Shown here: piece after piece, positions 33,282 through 46,412 of the stretch
How the letters are laid out: every line of letters begins with the position of its first letter
How positions within the stretch are numbered: position 1 is the first letter of the stretch
The notes under the pieces: generated by a model
Seen by the model: the letters and a program-made list of their open reading frames with translations, nothing else
What the model was told of the DNA's origin: nothing
Database searches by the model: none
Translations under genes and position numbers: made by a program
Assembly: GCA_021464245.1 (NCBI GenBank)
Contig: JADCRB010000019.1
Span: 3,453,130-3,517,129, forward strand
Direction of reading: 5' to 3'
Source: Carallia brachiata
Taxonomy: Eukaryota > Streptophyta > Magnoliopsida > Malpighiales > Rhizophoraceae
Length of the DNA: 64,000 bases

Positions 33282-36200
33282 TTACCCTGTCTTCGATGCA
33301 TGTGTTTTTCTCCTTGCTAAAAACATTAAAAATCGCGGGAAAAATGATTTCTTCTTCTTCTTCTGCGCCTTCACTTCTGGGACCAATTCGGTTTCAGCTT
33401 TACTTCCTTGGATGTAAGATCCTGGGGAGGGCGTATGTATGGTCTCAAGGCTCATTAATTCTTTGCTGCCCTCAAAGCTTGGCTGCGGGTTTGTCTTAGC
33501 TTGACCAAATTCACCAGCCTTTCTTCGTTGCTCATGTTCAGCCCTCCACTTTCTCAACTCTTGTTCTACACCCAGCTTTCCTTCCTTTGCGACCTCAGCC
33601 TTGTCCATTGCAATTCTCAGCGCTTCCTTTCTCGCAGCCATTTCTCGGTTCACTTTTTCCAACTTCTCCAAGGTTCTTAATTCCGAATCCTTGGCTACCT
33701 CAATTGCAGAAAAAGCAGCTGCCACCCTCATGTTGGCTTGCTCCTCTGCATCGTGGGCGCGCTTGCTAAGATCGTAGTACTCCTCTAGTGAAAGGGTTAC
33801 ACCAGCAGGTGAACTCACATCATCAGCATTTTCAGCCAATTCACTTTTTGCAATGCTTTAATAGCTGCTAAAGCCAATTTTTCAGAAGCCATGGCAGCCT
33901 CTATTTCCTTCTGAGCTGCATATAATCTACTTTGCACCGTATTAGCTCCTGCTTTTGCTTGTTCTGCTTCTTCCTCCATCTTGCGCAGCTCTTCACGGGC
34001 TATCTGAGCAAGTAACTTGGCCTCATCAGCAGCTCGTGCTGCTTCCTGCAGTTGCTTGGGCAGTTCGGTCATCTTCTCTTTAGCTTCTTTTTCCTTCATT
34101 TGAACGAGGGCCATTTCTGACCTAGTACTGTCTAGGTCAGCCTCAAGAGAAGCAGCTGCTACGGATGCCATTCCTTCTCGTTGTCTAATCATAGCAAGAG
34201 AATGTTTTTCTTTTCCAAGCTCCGACTGTAATGAGGTGGCAGCAACCTTCAAGCAATTCACCTCAGCTGTCGCTTTCTCAATGTTGAGCTTGACTTCGTC
34301 AAGTTCCTGTGTTGCTGTAGCAACTGCAGCTTGTATATCAGCATGTCTCTTCTTCTCCCGTTCATCTTGCTTAGCCATTTCTGTTCCTTTTTCAACAGAT
34401 TCCTCCTTTAATTTACACTCCATATAAGCTGCTAACTCAGTTTTCAGATCGACCAGCAACGCTGAAGCAATGTCTAGTTTTGATTTAAGATCCTTTGCTG
34501 AAACTATTTGTTGGTTAAGTCTCTGCAGCTCCTCTTCTGCCTGCTTCAGTTCCTTCTCCCAATAAAGAGAGTCTTGATCGCTGGCCATGGACACACCTAT
34601 TCTTTGTTCCTCTGCTTCCAGATGGGCAGCATGTGCAGACTCTAAGGATTCTTTGGTAGCAATCAGCTCAATGCTAAGTTCTTCCACTGTCTTTTCAACT
34701 TCCTTGGAAGCAGAAACCGCCTCTGCGGCTTTCTTCACAGCTTCCTCCTTCTCAATGGCCAAAGAAGCATATTCCTTTTGCAATGCTTCCAGTTCTTCTG
34801 TAACAGATTTCAGTTCTGAAACTGCAGCTGCGTGTCTGGCTTTAGCAACCTCAAGCTGCGCCTTTGCAGCAATACTAGCCTCAACAGCAATCCCCTGTTC
34901 CAGTTCTTCCACTCTGAGCTTGGCAAGTTCAGAATCTTGTTTTGCCTGATCTTCTTCTGTTTGGGCCCTCTCCAGGTTGAGCTTTAGCTCTTCAATTAGT
35001 CTCTTGGTGCTGTCCAATTCTTTAAGGACTTGCACTTTTTTCTCTTCGGCAGCCTCAGACTGTTTCCTAAACTCAAGCAGTTCCTCCTGTACTTTCTCCA
35101 GTTCTTGTTCAACAAGTTTGCGTCTCTGCAAAGTTAGAGAAGAAATTGCAGTTATTTATGCTCAAGTGTAGTGGAATCTGTTAGTGATGCGCAATCCTCA
35201 AGGCAAGCAATGATTGACAAAAAATCAGGACAAGTTCAAATACTAACCCACTTATTCAAAGTAAAGAAAAGCTCTTACTCTCGAACAAAGAAAGGGCACA
35301 GAAAAAGTGGCAAGCTAGCAACATTCAAATAAGGGAACTCCATAAATATTGTTAGTACACTAAAGACAGAATACGTAACAACAGAGTTTGTTACAATATC
35401 CCAAAATTTATTTTTACTCTACTTAATCGTGACAAAAATATATTGATTACAAATGTCTTTTTATGGCACAATTACCATCAGCATCACCGAGACACCATCT
35501 TCACAGTAAAGCCACCAGCAGATTACCCAGGATCCACATAGCGCAATTCCTATCCCATAATCACCCCTACCAAGGCACCACCTATACAGTGTTTGCTTTA
35601 AATACTAAAACTATCTAGCAATAAAATTTTTTTCCTATTTTGGAATAGACTTGAGATATCTACTATGCAGAAAATTAAAATTTTGCACAATAGCATGACA
35701 AAAAAAGGCAAGGATTAGGTGTTATATGTGCTTATTATACTTCATAGTGGAAATTGATGACTAATTAAAGATATGAAATCCATGATTTTTGGCATGGAAA
35801 TGTGGCAAAATAGCAAGAGTAATACAATGGCATGTCAAATGTACCTCTAAAAATTGGATTGTGTGTGCTTTCCAATCAACAATTCCTCCAAATTTTGAAA
35901 CAGCTTCTTTAACAGACTCAAAAGGTGCCGTTGTATCAATAAAACCTCTATTTATGTCTCCCTGCTTAAGACCTCTCGCAGAATCAACAGATTTTGGTGT
36001 TCTAATGGTAGGACGACAACCTTGGCCGATGGAGATGCAAGTCTGTCAGGCTGTAGCCTCACATTCAGATGGGGCAAAGCAAGTTCATCAGCTTGCAGTC
36101 CTATCGTAGGAGAAGAAGCAGCAGATAAAAAGCCATCAATTTGTACATGAGGACCTACAACAGAACCAGTATCCTGAGGCTGCTGTGAATCAGAAGTATT

Positions 36201-36685
36201 CAGCACGAGATCAGTTTCAGCTTGATGTCGTTGTCCGTTAGAAGATCCTTGTGGGGCTTCAATTTCTTCTGGATGGTGTTGTCCATTAAAAGAGATTTTG
36301 ATATCTTCATTTTTGTCTTCAGTATCTTGTCCATCAGAGGAATTTATTACTGTTTCAGTTTTCAAATCCTCTTTATTCAAACCTTCATGCCCAGTTTCTT
36401 TTTCATCAACAGTTGAAAAAGTGATTAAATTTTCTGGTGGAAGAGTTTGAACTTGACCAGAAAATTCTGCAGGAGAACGTGGTCCTGGCCTGGAATCAAG
36501 TTATTGGAAGCAACTTGGACAGTTGCTGATGTGTAATTCTCATTCACAGATGAATGAGCATCAGACTCCATTGTTCCATTTATATCATGGCTTGTTGAAG
36601 CTTCATTGTCATTATGATCATTATTCACAGCGGATGAAGAAGAATCTGGAGGAAGCACAAACTCCTCATCTTTTACATCATCCAT
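33282..36685 (-). CDS. WEB family coiled-coil protein (WEB1/WEL-like), three frame changes
   Basis: Two coding exons on the minus strand: 36685-35845 and 35125-33282. The N-terminal third is acidic and disordered ([14 protein letters not shown]). The conserved DUF827 block begins [20 protein letters not shown] and is followed by several hundred residues of heptad coiled coil (for example [33 protein letters not shown]). The C-terminus has [39 protein letters not shown] and a basic [11 protein letters not shown] tail. WEB1 and relatives control the speed of chloroplast photorelocation by actin. One base seems to be missing at three places: near 36500 (ASNN to DSRPGPRSP), near 36015 (SAKVV to [10 protein letters not shown]) and in the T-run at 33845-33849 (AAIKALQ to [11 protein letters not shown]). 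Adding one base at each makes both exon lengths multiples of three and gives about 895 residues. Known WEB1 is about 800. It is either an assembly artefact or a recent pseudogene. Confidence 0.85.
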
Positions 36686-38400
36686 CAAAAGAAAATTCTA
36701 GTGAGTTTGGCACAGGGTATCTGAAGTCCATGAAAAAGAAAAGAAAAATAATTAGCAATGGAACAGCCAATAATGTTTCAAGGGATTCAACAGCAATACT
36801 TGATATTTAAACAGCAAAGCTATTAATAGCAGCATAACACCAAAGAATGTTAAAGGCAATAATAACATAATTACAAGTTATCAAACCTATTATAGATTAT
36901 AATGTTCTATATCAAACTCCAATGAGCCGTTGCCTTATTAAGAAAGAGAGCATCAGCCTGCATCAGTATCTCATGTTCCGCTAAGTTAGCAGGTCATGTG
37001 CACAAAGGAACATCAAGGTGGATATTGAAGGAAGACAATTTTTATAACTTTAAAGCATCTCCAACAAAATGTGCAATCCCAGTTTGAATATCAACATTAA
37101 AAAATTATTGAAATTATAAAAATATTTAATTTCTTCCATCACATGAACTCTCCGTTATGTGCTACAAATGTTATACACGTAGTCTAAAATCTTTTAATTT
37201 CTGGTGTAAGATATTAATATCTCCTACACCGCCATACTATGTTCAATAGTAACAAATTATTAGAATCATACATGGCAATTGCAAATCCCAATCTGACTAT
37301 TTTTTATGATATTTGCAAAGTTTCTTTGTTGTGTACAGATGAGTCCATGAGATTTGTGTCCACGTAGTCAAGCATTATCAGAAGAATCAAATTACAATCA
37401 GAACCATACGGCACCTACTTATGATTCAAAATAACTTGGACCAATGGCAAGCTCATAAGATGCACCAGATTGGACCCTTTTTTTTTTCCCCATTCTCACT
37501 CCAAATGTTATCCACCTTAATTTGCCATTTCTGTCCCGACAGACAATGACAATTACAAATCCAGAAACTTAATACTTGGAAGAAACAAACATTTGTATCT
37601 TTCCTTAATAAGACTTTATTTTCGGTTGACAAGACAAATCAATGAAACTTCTCTGATTGTCTGTTTGCAGCTAATTAAAACAAAATAAAATAAAATAAAA
37701 CAAAATCAACCTCCTCGATGAGCACAATTTAGATGCAGGATTCTGCTAATCCTTTTTTTTTTTTTCTCTCATTATGAAGAATCATATAGGAACAGGAAAA
37801 AATAGAAACTTTAGAAAGAAACAGAAACAACAAACCACCATAGTTTAAGCTATACACTCAGATTGGTACGAGAGAATTCGTGAGAAAAAACACGAATAAC
37901 CCCGAACATAATCAAACGTTACTTAAACAGACAAAGCTTCATTTAAGAATCCCGGTAAAGGGTTATTGTATTTTCCAGAAACAAACATATTTAATCATCA
38001 AAGTCAACGTATTACGTACATTTGCATCCAACTCAACTTAGGCACCCGACAGAAAACTAAGAACGTTGGAACAACCAAATACTACAATTGACAGTTGGAG
38101 CCTAAGCTAATCAAAAGACCATCAAAACAAGTCTTTAAACCAAAATTAACGCTTAAAAGGAACGAAATAAACCCAAAAAAAAAAAAAAAATGAGAGAGAG
38201 AGAGAGAGAAGCATACCAGGAAAACCCAGAAAGGAGAAAGAAAATGGAGGGAGGTGGAATTGACGGAGAAATTTTTGATTAAGAAAGAGTGTTGAATTTC
38301 CTTTTTTTTTTTTTTTTTTTTGGTTCTTTTGTTTTTGATTAACTAAAAAGTGAAAGAACGAGAGAAATTCAGTGGAGAGAGGAAAGCTAAGAATAGAAAT
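36686..38400 (-). other. Probable 5' UTR intron and promoter of the WEB gene
   Basis: On the minus strand a consensus donor (CCTG|gtatgc, around 38215) and an acceptor (caaactcactag, around 36703) could bound a 5' UTR intron of about 1.5 kb. Upstream lie a pyrimidine-rich leader and a (GA)n microsatellite (about 38190-38209). Two A/T runs (37479-37488, 38301-38321) are present. No protein-coding gene was found in the interval. Confidence 0.4.
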
Positions 38401-41400
38401 GGAAGACGTGAAAGTCGCGGAAGGACAGCACGTGCGTGTGGTCTGCTTCCTCCTACGTCGTCTCACGCTCGCAGGTTCATTTTCGCTGTCACTTTTGTTT
38501 TTAATATATCAAACAATTATTTTTTGATTTATTTATGGAGGTGGCAGATGTTAAATAGTCCAATATTTTTATGTTTTTTTTGAGCAAATATAGTCCCTTT
38601 TTTTTTTTTTAGTGAAAACATAGTCCGATATTAATGAGCGGTAGTTGGCTTTCATGGAGTTCAATTATTGGTGCATTTTGTCATGTATTGTTTCAGATAT
38701 TTGATTAAAGAATAAATATATAGATTAAAAAAAATTTTCATGAAATTTTATGAAAATTTTAAATTTTAAAATAATACTATACATATTTAAAATTTAATTT
38801 TATAAAACAAAATAAAAATATTAAATTTTTTACTATATTAACAAAAAAATTTAATTCGTAAAAAATTACTTTTTTTATTAAAATGTATTATCTATACGGC
38901 CAACAAAAATTTTTTTTTTTTTCCTTTTTATTACATGACACCGAAAATAAGAAAATAGAAACAAAATTATCGTTGGATTCTTCTGTGTCTGCCAGGGCAT
39001 AATACGGACTTTTTAGTCCACTTGCCCAGCCCATATTTTTCTCCTTTTATGACGTTTCCTAATGTACTTTTTTTTCCTAGTTTTCTCTCTCTCTTTTTTG
39101 TTTTCTTTTCTTTGGTTTTTGTCCCCTTAAGCTGTTAAGCCAGGTCTCCTTGAACCAATAATGAAAGCTTGCATTTGTGAAGGTGTATTTATTTCTTATA
39201 AAATATTTTATAAAAAAAATTTATAAATTTTTTAACGTTTATTTCACAGAAAATATTTTATATAAGTAAAATTTAGAAATTTTTTAATATTTTTAGGTAA
39301 AATAATTTCTCTTTTTACAGAATTGAAGTTATTTTCAAGAAAAATACAAACTGTATTATAAGTAAATAATAAAGAAAAATCATTATTTTCATTGTAAATA
39401 TTTTTTCCTGTAAATATTTTACAAATATAAGTTATTTTACAGCAAATAAACGGATCCTAAATTAAAAAAAAAATGAATGGCCAATTTGATCAAAATTTGG
39501 ATTTTAATTCCAGAATTAAATAAAACTAAGGACTTTTCCTATTTGATTGGTACTGAAATTGTTTTTAAGTATAAAGATTTCTAAGTTTAAATTTTAGTTA
39601 GAGTCAATTCATAAAAAAAATAAAAACTATCAAATAATTGTTTCTTTATTGACGCGTCTCTTGCGTTGTATACCATGCAATTGCATTAATGAAATTGTCA
39701 CGCGTTCCATAGCTTTTTTGTGTTTTATTATTCCAGACAAATTTGGATTTGAATTATAGAAAAATTAGAGAGACATATGAAAAAGTTATAAAAATAATTA
39801 GTATCACGTTCACTAATTTTAGGAATCGCTTTAAATAATAGAACAGTTTTTTTTCCCTCTTTAAAAATTGCTTGAGACTTTTAAATAGGAGAATAATAAT
39901 AAAGTTCACGAAAATTTTTATACAAAATTTTATGAATAACTGTTAATTACTTTAAAATAACACAAAATTTACATAAATTTTAGTTTAAAAAATCAAAAAA
40001 TCAAAAATTTATTATCATATTAACAATTAAAAATTTGAAATAAACTTTTATACGATTTATCATTATTCTTAATATTAATCCTTTTTTCCTCTCTCTCTTT
40101 TGCAGTTTCCCTTTAATTATTGTGGAGTCTGACGTTGTAAAGGTGTGCCGCAACCCATAATAATGTCACTATTTTTTCTTTTACTACGTTCATAATAATA
40201 AAAGGCAATCATTATTCCTTAATCTACACTGATGTAATATATTGGAAATTACTAGGTAAAATAATATTCGAAATTACCATTCCCACCAATAATCTAAAAA
40301 GTGATGTAATATATTTTTTAATAGTTGATTCAATTTCAAATTATCACTCTTTCATTCCTCCTATACCAAAAAATAGTGAGGGTCCTCGTATTTAAATAGA
40401 CTTAAAGGATTTAATTAAAATATAAATATTAGATTACGATTTAATAATTATTAATTAGGTTATGGTAGAACTTCGTTTAAGTTTAATAGTATTATAAATG
40501 GATCACCCTTATAGTTTAAATTAAATAAAGACGTCAATATTACTCTATCTTGACATATTAGTGCGAATTAAAATATCTATAGTGCATATTTTTTCTTCAA
40601 ACATACATATATATATTTTATATATATATTCGAAATTTAGATGCTAATAGTTATGGCCCATCTACTCCACATAGTCGAGTCGTGATCTTTCGTAGAAAAT
40701 ATAAAATAAATAGATATAAAATGAAGTAAAAGATGTAAATAGAAAACCAAATAGGTAAAGTTACTTCCCATGTCATTAGGCTCTCAAGCCCGAGGTGGAG
40801 GCCCCTTTTTCTTCGGTTTTTCTCATTCATTCTCCAAAACTCAGACATTTTATAGATATTTCTGCTGCGCATTTTTATCATAGCAATCTAATTTTTTAAA
40901 ATGCTTGGGATGTACACTAATTGGAACTTGTTGCCAACATAGATGCAACGTGATGATTCAAGCTATGGACGTTGATGATGATCAAACTAAGCCGGTAGAG
41001 CGAAATCCAGGAAAACAATCTCTGGAGTACTCGTGCATATATATGGAGAAGAGAAGACTTCCCGGCTTCTTTAAGAATTAAGGGATGCAAGCCTAGACTT
41101 CAAAATTGTACTCAGTTTGGCAATAGATGATTGAGAAAATCTTCAGTTATATTTACTATTTGAGGCAACTTATTGGATCAGAGTAAGCGCATAATAATAA
41201 AATTATTTCCCCCTTATACTTTCATGGGTGCACCATTTGGTGTTGAAACTAAGTTTATAATTTTCCAAATCTATTTTCTATAACAAAGGATTAACAGACT
41301 TATTGCTGTTCAATGTGTCTAGTTGAATTGCACTCATATTACATACATTATGAGCAAATGGTCTCTTTTTGTATCATAAATACATAATCTCTCTAGCCCA

Positions 41401-41770
41401 TAGATTTAATTATTTTTAATTTTTACTATCTAAAGTTTATTCAAATTTCTATGCAAAGTTAGTATCAAATATGGTTGCATTTAAAAGCGTTTTTATTCCA
41501 AAACTAACCAAATATACTTCTCAATGCCATTATTTCTGAATTTGTTGCAACATCAATCCAACTCATTTAAGCACTTTATGAAAATCAAATATTTAACCCG
41601 CACAACCCACAGACTGAACTTGGGCATGTGTCTATATATGCACATTTTGGAAATTGGGAAAAATTTCACTTGTCTTTCTATTGCTATCTTCCACGTATCT
41701 TTTGATATGGTTTTTAATTCACCTGTGATCTTAGAACAATCTGAAATATTGTAAAGAAACAAAATTTTAG
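38401..41770. other. AT-rich intergenic DNA with possible MITE
   Basis: No gene was recognised. Around 39181-39455, the left end gtgtatttatttcttataaaa and the right end ttattttacagcaaataaac (its inverse gtttatttgctgtaaaataa) look like imperfect inverted termini of a decayed MITE of about 270 bp, with no clear target duplication. A G-box cacgtg lies near 38429. Confidence 0.35.
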
Positions 41771-42080
41771 CTCCTCTAGTGGTCCACTAGCGGTTAAAAA
41801 TGTAGACATATATAGGTCTCAGGTTCAAATATGTAAAATTTATATTAGGAGAAAGAAGATAATGATCTCAATTATATAACTTACAACACGGTGAACTTCT
41901 TAACAACAAAAAAATAGAACAAATTATAATAAGGTTGGTATGTTTTAAAGCTTGAAAAAAAAATGCCATCACATCCATAGGAGGAAGGACAAAGTATAAA
42001 GGAAAAAAATTGAATGTGGAGAACTGAAAATGAAATGTTTTTTATATAACAATTTTTGTTTGTTTGGTTACATTATAATT
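41770..42080 (+). repeat. Diverged duplicate segment A
   Basis: The segment from ctcctctagtggtcc through tggttaaaaatgtagacata, a tatgttttaaag block and a catcacatccatagga block to a tttttgtttgtttggtt end is repeated in the same order at about 43003-43380. The start (tagtggtcc...ggttcaaat) has tRNA-like A- and B-box resemblance, so it may be a SINE plus flanking DNA copied together. Confidence 0.5.
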
Positions 42081-42279
42081 GCTCAATTTTATTAAATATC
42101 ATTAAATCATTGATTTTGGTATTATATATCATCAATAGCAATGAAATAATGTAGAAACAAATAATTTCTCCTTGCGTAAACCGAATTTTCCTTCTTATTT
42201 CTTTATATAACTTGAATACTTTTGTGTGTGCTTGCACGTACATATATACATGCATTCATATATATATACATATATATAT

Positions 42280-42464
42280 AGTATTAGACACTAATATCCT
42301 TAAGGAACACTTAATAGTTAAAACTTAAATTTTAATTTAGAGGTCTTGAATTGTCATCTTGGTAAGGAAGGGTGTGAGATTTAGGGAAGGGACAACTACT
42401 TTCTGTGTAACTCGTGATCTAATAGATTTTTGCTTAGATTAAAAAAAAAAAAGTATTCGACATT
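42280..42464 (+). mobile_element. SINE-like insertion with A tail
   Basis: A body of about 160 bp (42293-42451) ends in an A-run (42440-42452) and is flanked by agtattagacact (42280-42292) and agtattcgacatt (42452-42464), matching at 11 of 13 positions. The interior has a weak B-box-like gaggtcttgaattgtc. Size, tail and duplication fit a SINE. The Pol III boxes are degenerate. Confidence 0.55.
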
Positions 42465-43002
42465 GATTGATTTACTCAATTTATTCAATTATGTATCATA
42501 ATTTACCAAATTCATGTTAACAATTTAACAATTTCACACAAATAGAAAATCTACACAACCAAATACTCATAATTAAGGAAAATAAAAGAAACAAGAAAAT
42601 GATTTCTTAAAAAAAAAATCCGAATTCATTTTTTTGGGTTTTTTTTTTAAAGCATCAAAATTCCAAATGGACCTTTTTTCTTAAAAAGGAAAAAAAAAAC
42701 TCAAAATTTAAGTCTTTTTTTTTTTCCTTTTTCTTCAATAGAAAAAACTAGTATCAAATTTATTTTTTTAAATGAATAAATATTCAAAATTTAAGTCTCT
42801 TTTTATTTTTTCCATTTAACTAAAACACAAAAAAAAAATGTAAATATGATTAATCTACGCATCGAGCTCTAATACTAGTATATTATTAATAAAACTTATT
42901 TTTTGATAGGCTAAACTTTCATGTTTTTTTTTTTTATTTGACTCTGAATTCAATCATAAATTATGGGACAAACCAAAAGTCATGTAGAAACAAGTTTTTA
43001 CG

Positions 43003-43380
43003 TCCTCCAGGGGTAGCCTTGTGGTTAAAAATGCAAACATATAGATGTCTATTATAGATTCATGAGAAACTATACAATTATCGCAAGTGTAGATTACAAT
43101 ACAACGGACATCCTAATCGACCAAAAAATTAAAAAAAAAATAAAGACGGTATGTTTTAAAGATAAAAAATATAAAAAGTTATGATAAACATCCACATGAC
43201 AACAACAACGTAGTAAAGCTTCAATCCTAAATTTAATTGGGGCCATTCATATGAATCTATTCTAACAATTTTGTTGTGATATATTACATCCATAAGAGAA
43301 AGGGAAAAATGTAAATGTAGAAAACTAAAGGAAACGCTTAAAATATAACAGCTTTTTATTGTTTTTGGTTGCTGAAAAGA
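43003..43380 (+). repeat. Diverged duplicate segment B
   Basis: This counterpart of 41770-42080 shares cctccaggggtagccttgtg/gttaaaaatgcaaacata, ggtatgttttaaag, acatccataagaga and a tttttggttg end. It contains an extra insertion of about 70 bp near 43195-43275. Confidence 0.5.
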
Positions 43381-43420
43381 TAGCCAAAACTTTCATTTTT
43401 CTAGAAATGGGATTATTTCA

Positions 43421-44213
43421 GGTATCCTAGGACTAAGCAAGAAGCCAGATTCACTCATTTCACAATTATCTGTCCAACTTGATTCTCTTACTGTTTGGCC
43501 CCATACTTTCAATTACTACAACAACATGGTGTCCTAAGGTTTGGAGATGACATTCCACCCCTTCCACAAAATGTCCAGACAACACCTTTCGTGACCATTC
43601 CCAGGAAATATTTCATTACTTGAACCAATTGGACATCAGCGTTGGGACAGAACGAGTTGGTTTTGCTCCAGGCCAATTCGCAGTTAGACAAGATGGCAGC
43701 GGTGGTTGCTATATCGATAGCGGTGCTGTCATCTCCCAAATCGACCAAAGACCATTCAGGGGGCAAAGTGCATACAATGAAGTAAAATCATTGTATTGCT
43801 TCCCCTTAGCCCCAAGGTTTAGTCACTTTGTTGACATCCTCAAGGTCAATGGTTCAAGCAATACCTAATGCCAATGAGGTAAAATCATTGTTTGAGGCAT
43901 ACTATGATGCTAGAAATCTCGAAAAAGAAACAAATGGGCCGGAAGGATTAGAACTATGTTATAAGAGCTATCCTGGTTTTAATGATTTTGCTACAATGAC
44001 GTGTCATTTTGAAGGTGATGACCATCATGTTGAAGGCCAATATGTTCACTTTCTTAATGACTTGAGCTCTGGATATGTTTCCATTGCAATATTGCGTGGA
44101 AATGGAGTATCATTCTAGGTGCATGGCATCAACAAAATATGCGTATGACCTATGATCTCAACATTGATGGACTTCAATTTTCTCCTGAGAATTGCCTCAA
44201 TGCTATTCGGTAA
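43421..44213 (+). pseudogene. Broken nepenthesin-type aspartic protease (CDR1/CND41-like)
   Basis: The relic begins directly after a tttcag acceptor-like site with GILGLSKKPDSLISQLSVQL (end of the N-lobe). It goes on with VLRFGDDIPPLPQNVQTTPF, then NQLDISVGTERVGFAPGQFA, the second catalytic motif as YIDSGAVISQ, NEVKSLFEAYYDARN, and the C-terminal ILGAWHQQNMRMTYDLN ... LQFSPENC. This is the pepsin-like A1 family of plant apoplastic/plastid proteases. It is disabled by frame changes after KYFIT (about 43618) and before ILGAW (about 44113). An insertion of about 103 bp (43778-43880) is bounded by a duplicated aatga(a/g)gtaaaatcattgt. The N-lobe with the first Asp-Thr-Gly motif is missing. Stop TAA at 44211. 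Confidence 0.8.
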
Positions 44214-45776
44214 TATCATCATGAGTCTCTAAGTCATGTGGGGTAGTAATACCAAAGCTAAAAACAATTTGTTGTGAGGAACTGAGCTAAACCTTAGAAT
44301 TGATCTAATTCTCGTGACTTTTGGTGATCAATAAATAAAGTCCACTTTACTTTTCTTGCTTATTTTTCAATTTGTTGCACTATCTTCATCTAAACTAAAC
44401 TGGATAAGTTTAGTTTTCCAACCACTCAAGCTTAGTTTAGGTGGCTAGTAGTATATGACACTTCAAGAGCAGTAGGGAGTTTAAACCTTACCACCATGAA
44501 ATTCCTCCATTACTAGAGGCTTTTTCACCTTGATATGTTGGAGTGCTTGTACCCCATGCTATGTCTATGGACCTAATTTTCCTGTCCCCTCTAATCACTA
44601 GCCATTTTTATGTTAAAAAGAAAAAAAAAGACGAATTTATGTTGACAATTTTTTGTGGGAAAAAAAAAGTGGAAAGGCAATATTGTAATTGTAAAAATTT
44701 CACGGAAAAAATGGACGACATACAGGGAAATTTACATCATATTAAATTAAAGCTTTACAAATTTATTAGATTTTACAATATATTAACGAGAATAAGTAAA
44801 ATGGATGAAAATTTTAAAAAATGTTATTGTCCTTGTATATAAACCAAAAGATAAAAGAACCTTCAAACACAATCCTAAACTCCCTTCTCTCCTCATTTTT
44901 TTTTCTCTCAGCTCTCCACGATTTCCTTTGTGAATATATCTTTTTTAATCTAAAAATTTTGTTTGGACTCTTCCTTGGTAGTGGCCGCGATTCATATTTG
45001 AATCTTCCACATCACACCAAGGCATACAACAAATAAAGCGCACGACAAACAAACGCGATGAACACATAAGTCACCGCCTAATCTAGTAGTTTAATATCCA
45101 ACGGTCACGTCTATGCCTGCAAGGTTCAGTATGCTAAATTATGTTAATTATGGATAAGTAATTTTCTATCATCTTACTTTAAAAAAGTTCTTTTTAATTA
45201 CCAAAAATATTTTCTTCTCATAATTATCAACCATTTACAAATCTGAAAAATAAACTTCCCCTGAGGTTTCCAATCCTATAACCAACGACAAACTTATGAA
45301 CAACCATCGTGTAATTCGCTCAAATGGAGCCAAATGCCAACCAACAAAAAAAATAGCTCGGGGTTTCCTTAATGTCAAAAAGTTTTATGTATCGGCAAAT
45401 CAAATATGATTAAAAGAAACTCAAACATACTTACATATAGGCCTATTCAAAATGGTCACTCTATTCTGCCTTATGGTTTCTAATTATTCAGAAATAATTA
45501 TCAAGTCCGTGGCTTGTTAAATGATCTAATTCTCAAAATAGTTTTTTTTATAATAAATAATAAATATACAATAATGTAAAACATATACATTTGGTATACC
45601 AACACATTGTATATAATATATCCACACATAGACAAAGAGTACATAATCATAAATCTGGATTCCAACATTGATCATGTAGTCTCGATCAAGCCCAAGAACA
45701 TAATGACTGATAAAGAATCAGATAAACGTGAGTGCTCAAATCCTTAAACTTAATTCTAAGGACACTCCCTTACAAA
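44214..45776. other. AT-rich intergenic DNA
   Basis: A 99-codon frame at 44543-44842 and a pyrimidine-rich leader-like stretch near 44870-44910 show no recognisable domain. Nothing else was seen. Confidence 0.35.
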
Positions 45777-45784
45777 TGTCTTAC

Positions 45785-46412
45785 TAGTTGTTTTTGAAAT
45801 CAGATTGGTTATTGATTTGGTGAGAAGGTTGGATTAGTGAGTTAGCTGTTCAACCGATATTCCGACAGTTGAACTGTCAAGTCAGTTCTTATTTAGTAAA
45901 ATAATTAAAAATACTTGTAATTTATCATTTTTAATAATAAACAACCAGTATAATAATAAATAGAATAGAAGTCTACTTATAACTAAAATACAATCAAAGT
46001 ACAAGATATTTTTAAGATAATTTCCCACTTAAATGAATTAATAGAACATTCTTATCAAAAATAAAATATCATAGTCGTCAATAGAATATTCATATCTAAA
46101 ACATATTATGGAGTCAACATATAATTCAAAAATATTACATTTCTCATTAATATAAATAGATGTGATTCACCTTTTTTTTAATAAAAAAGAAAAAAAATAA
46201 AACGACGTCGTTTTGGAGAATTTTAGAGAAATAACCTGAATTAATATTGAACCGTTGGTTCACCAGTTTTCAAGTCATTGATTCAAACCAGTTTAGCCGG
46301 TTTTCAAGTGATTTGTTTCCTGCTCCAGTTCAATGGCAAAATTGGACCAATTCAGGTCTCGGTTCACCAATTTTTACTGTGACTGTAGGGTCAGTTTAAT
46401 TTTTAAAACTAT
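45785..46412 (+). mobile_element. hAT-like MITE, family copy 3
   Basis: A 628-bp element starts tagttgtttttgaaatcag and ends tttttaaaactat. The flanks are tgtcttac (45777-45784) and agtcttac (46413-46420), 7 of 8 identical. The same internal order as copy 2 is present: an AT-rich middle, the palindrome aaacgacgtcgtttt (about 46201-46215), then ttggttcaccagtttt-type motifs. It is more diverged than copy 2 at the termini. No coding capacity. Confidence 0.72.

Noticed and set aside
34236..34949. Ser/Ala-rich frames on the plus strand
   Set aside because: Shadows of the coiled-coil WEB coding sequence on the opposite strand.
40651..40881. 76-codon minus-strand frame, possible organellar insert
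   Set aside because: No match to a plastid or mitochondrial gene that I could recognise; hydrophobic part is due to AT-rich codons.
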